Below, piece by piece: positions 63,234-64,000 of a stretch of 64,000 bases of DNA. The translations under genes were made by a program, and so were the position numbers. Source of the stretch: Trichomonas vaginalis G3 (taxonomy: Eukaryota > Parabasalia > Trichomonadida > Trichomonadidae); assembly GCF_026262505.1 (NCBI RefSeq), contig NC_067205.1, forward strand, positions 806,001 through 870,000, in the 5' to 3' direction. The stretch's first letter is position 1; each line of letters starts with the position of its first letter. Under the pieces are notes generated by a model that saw nothing but the letters and a program-made list of their open reading frames with translations, ran no database searches and was not told the DNA's origin.

Positions 63234-63875
63234 TTTTAATAAATTTTAATTACCATATAAGTATCTTTACATACAATCTTTACATTATAATTTTTCCTAA
63301 TTAATATTTATTTCATATTTTTTGTGCTTAATCTAACTTATAGCATGTACTGAACTATTTTACAGACTCTACTGAGCTATCTCAACATATAAACCAGTGA
63401 AAAAAAACACATATATACTCACTTCATATTCTGATCTCATGCCATATTATCGCAAAAACTATATTTATACACCACACCTCATAAAACATCATTTTCGCCC
63501 TATCTAAGCGTTCAAAACCTATTTTTCCCGCGTAATCTGATTCTTCAGGATCCGCTGATTCGATTTCTGCCGTCAGATCGCGAAAATATGCATTACATAA
63601 CAAGATATACACAAATTACTAAACTTAATATTTTCCTTAAAATTGCAATTCCTCCATATGACAATATTTATTATCTTCTCCGTTTTCCCTCACAAATACA
63701 TTTAATTTTCTGAGTAATACGTATAATAAAATAAGGGTTTCGTTTTGCGAAAAAAACGTACAATAAGCAATTTCGCTAAAAAAACATTTAGCTAGCAATT
63801 TCGACCTTTGACTCCACTCAAGACGTCACTTTTTTTAATTTTGCGGTATCATATTTTTGGAAAATCTTTATGAAT

Positions 63876-63940
63876 AAAAAAAAAAAAAAAAAAAAAAAAA
63901 GGTAGTGGGGCTTCCAGGCACTTCGTGCCCTCTAGCCCCG
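63876..63940. other. A25 run followed by a GC-rich stem-loop at the arm edge
   Basis: Twenty-five A (63876-63900) abut the end of the right arm. Next comes a stem GGGGCT/AGCCCC (63907-63912 and 63934-63939) enclosing GGCAC-TTC-GTGCC (63917-63929). On the minus strand this reads as a structured RNA end followed by a long T-run, a possible Pol III terminator. A retroposed tail or an assembly join are alternatives. Confidence 0.45.
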
Positions 63941-64000
63941 AAGATGTTTTGTATAAATGAAGTTTTTATTCGGAAAATTGTTAGTCTTCTGGTGTGAATT

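Larger units (their letters stand above)
40375..63875. mobile_element. 23.5-kb composite MULE-type element with ~7-kb inverted arms
   Basis: Left arm 40375-47348 and right arm about 56935-63875 are inverted copies. They flank a 9.6-kb centre holding the transposase gene (minus) and a satellite. The arms start and end at ATTCATAAAG/CTTTATGAAT. Inside each, in order, are half of the hairpin-array element, a 1.6-kb gene-free stretch, a Pro/Glu-rich cargo gene, a small Ser/Glu-rich cargo gene, the 1.25-kb MITE and six units of a 121-bp repeat. Mutator-like elements are known for long TIRs and for carrying gene fragments. Arms this long, and a target duplication I could not find, leave open that this is a MULE caught in a larger inverted duplication. 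Confidence 0.7.
56935..63875. repeat. Right inverted arm
   Basis: Reverse complement of 40375-47348. It begins in the last satellite unit and ends at CTTTATGAAT next to a run of 25 A. It shows many more one-base losses than the left arm, most of them in homopolymers. Confidence 0.85.

Noticed and set aside
40375-63875. A Polinton/Maverick or other virus-like element, given the size and long inverted ends
   Set aside because: No polymerase, integrase, capsid or packaging gene is visible; the only enzyme is a Mutator-like DDE transposase.

Overview
The window is nuclear DNA of a microbial eukaryote, very probably a parabasalid of the Trichomonas/Tritrichomonas type. The base composition is strongly AT-rich. 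Long intronless genes are separated by short AT-rich gaps. Two ankyrin proteins belong to the lineage-expanded trichomonad families. Several start codons follow a TCA-type initiator (Inr) by 6-16 nt. No organelle, rRNA or CRISPR feature was seen.

Left part (1-36.7 kb), host genes: the 3' end of an unrecognised helical protein gene with one in-frame TAG; a CHD-type SNF2 remodeller (1136-5821 +); a giant ankyrin gene made of four header-plus-ankyrin blocks (6658-11388 -); a gene-poor stretch with two hairpins, gene remnants and a 1.25-kb palindromic MITE (16325-17576); a small membrane protein; a decayed ankyrin pseudogene; a 2,103-residue BEACH-family-like protein with no recognisable BEACH domain (19800-26111 +); a Nup58-like coiled-coil/FG protein; a NAA50-like GNAT; a pseudokinase that shares a 75-bp divergent promoter with an ARM/HEAT protein; a 1.27-kb TIR element with a 5-bp target duplication and a tRNA-like segment; a second trichomonad ankyrin gene split by one homopolymer shift; and a YqhD-type iron alcohol dehydrogenase.

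Right part (38.5-63.9 kb) is almost wholly mobile DNA. A 23.5-kb composite (40375-63875) has inverted arms of about 7 kb around a centre that encodes a MULE transposase. On the minus strand (52608 to 47439) the frame, interrupted about four times by 1-2-nt shortfalls, reads as a possible ubiquitin-like N-terminus, a UBA domain, a 22-residue repeat, a Pro/Gln-rich 14-residue repeat array (about 55 units), a C2HC zinc finger and a DDE MULE domain. The arms hold two small cargo genes, a 121-bp tandem repeat, a copy of the 1.25-kb MITE and arrays of nested hairpins. A 111-bp satellite of about 34 units sits at the inner edge of the right arm only. A second, smaller inverted-repeat element (38511-41311) overlaps the outer end of the left arm.

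The right arm differs from the left mostly by single-base losses, and several ORFs elsewhere are broken by one-base homopolymer shortfalls. Part of the apparent decay may therefore be consensus error. The right arm stops at a run of 25 A followed by an unrelated GC-rich hairpin, which may be a real boundary or an assembly join.
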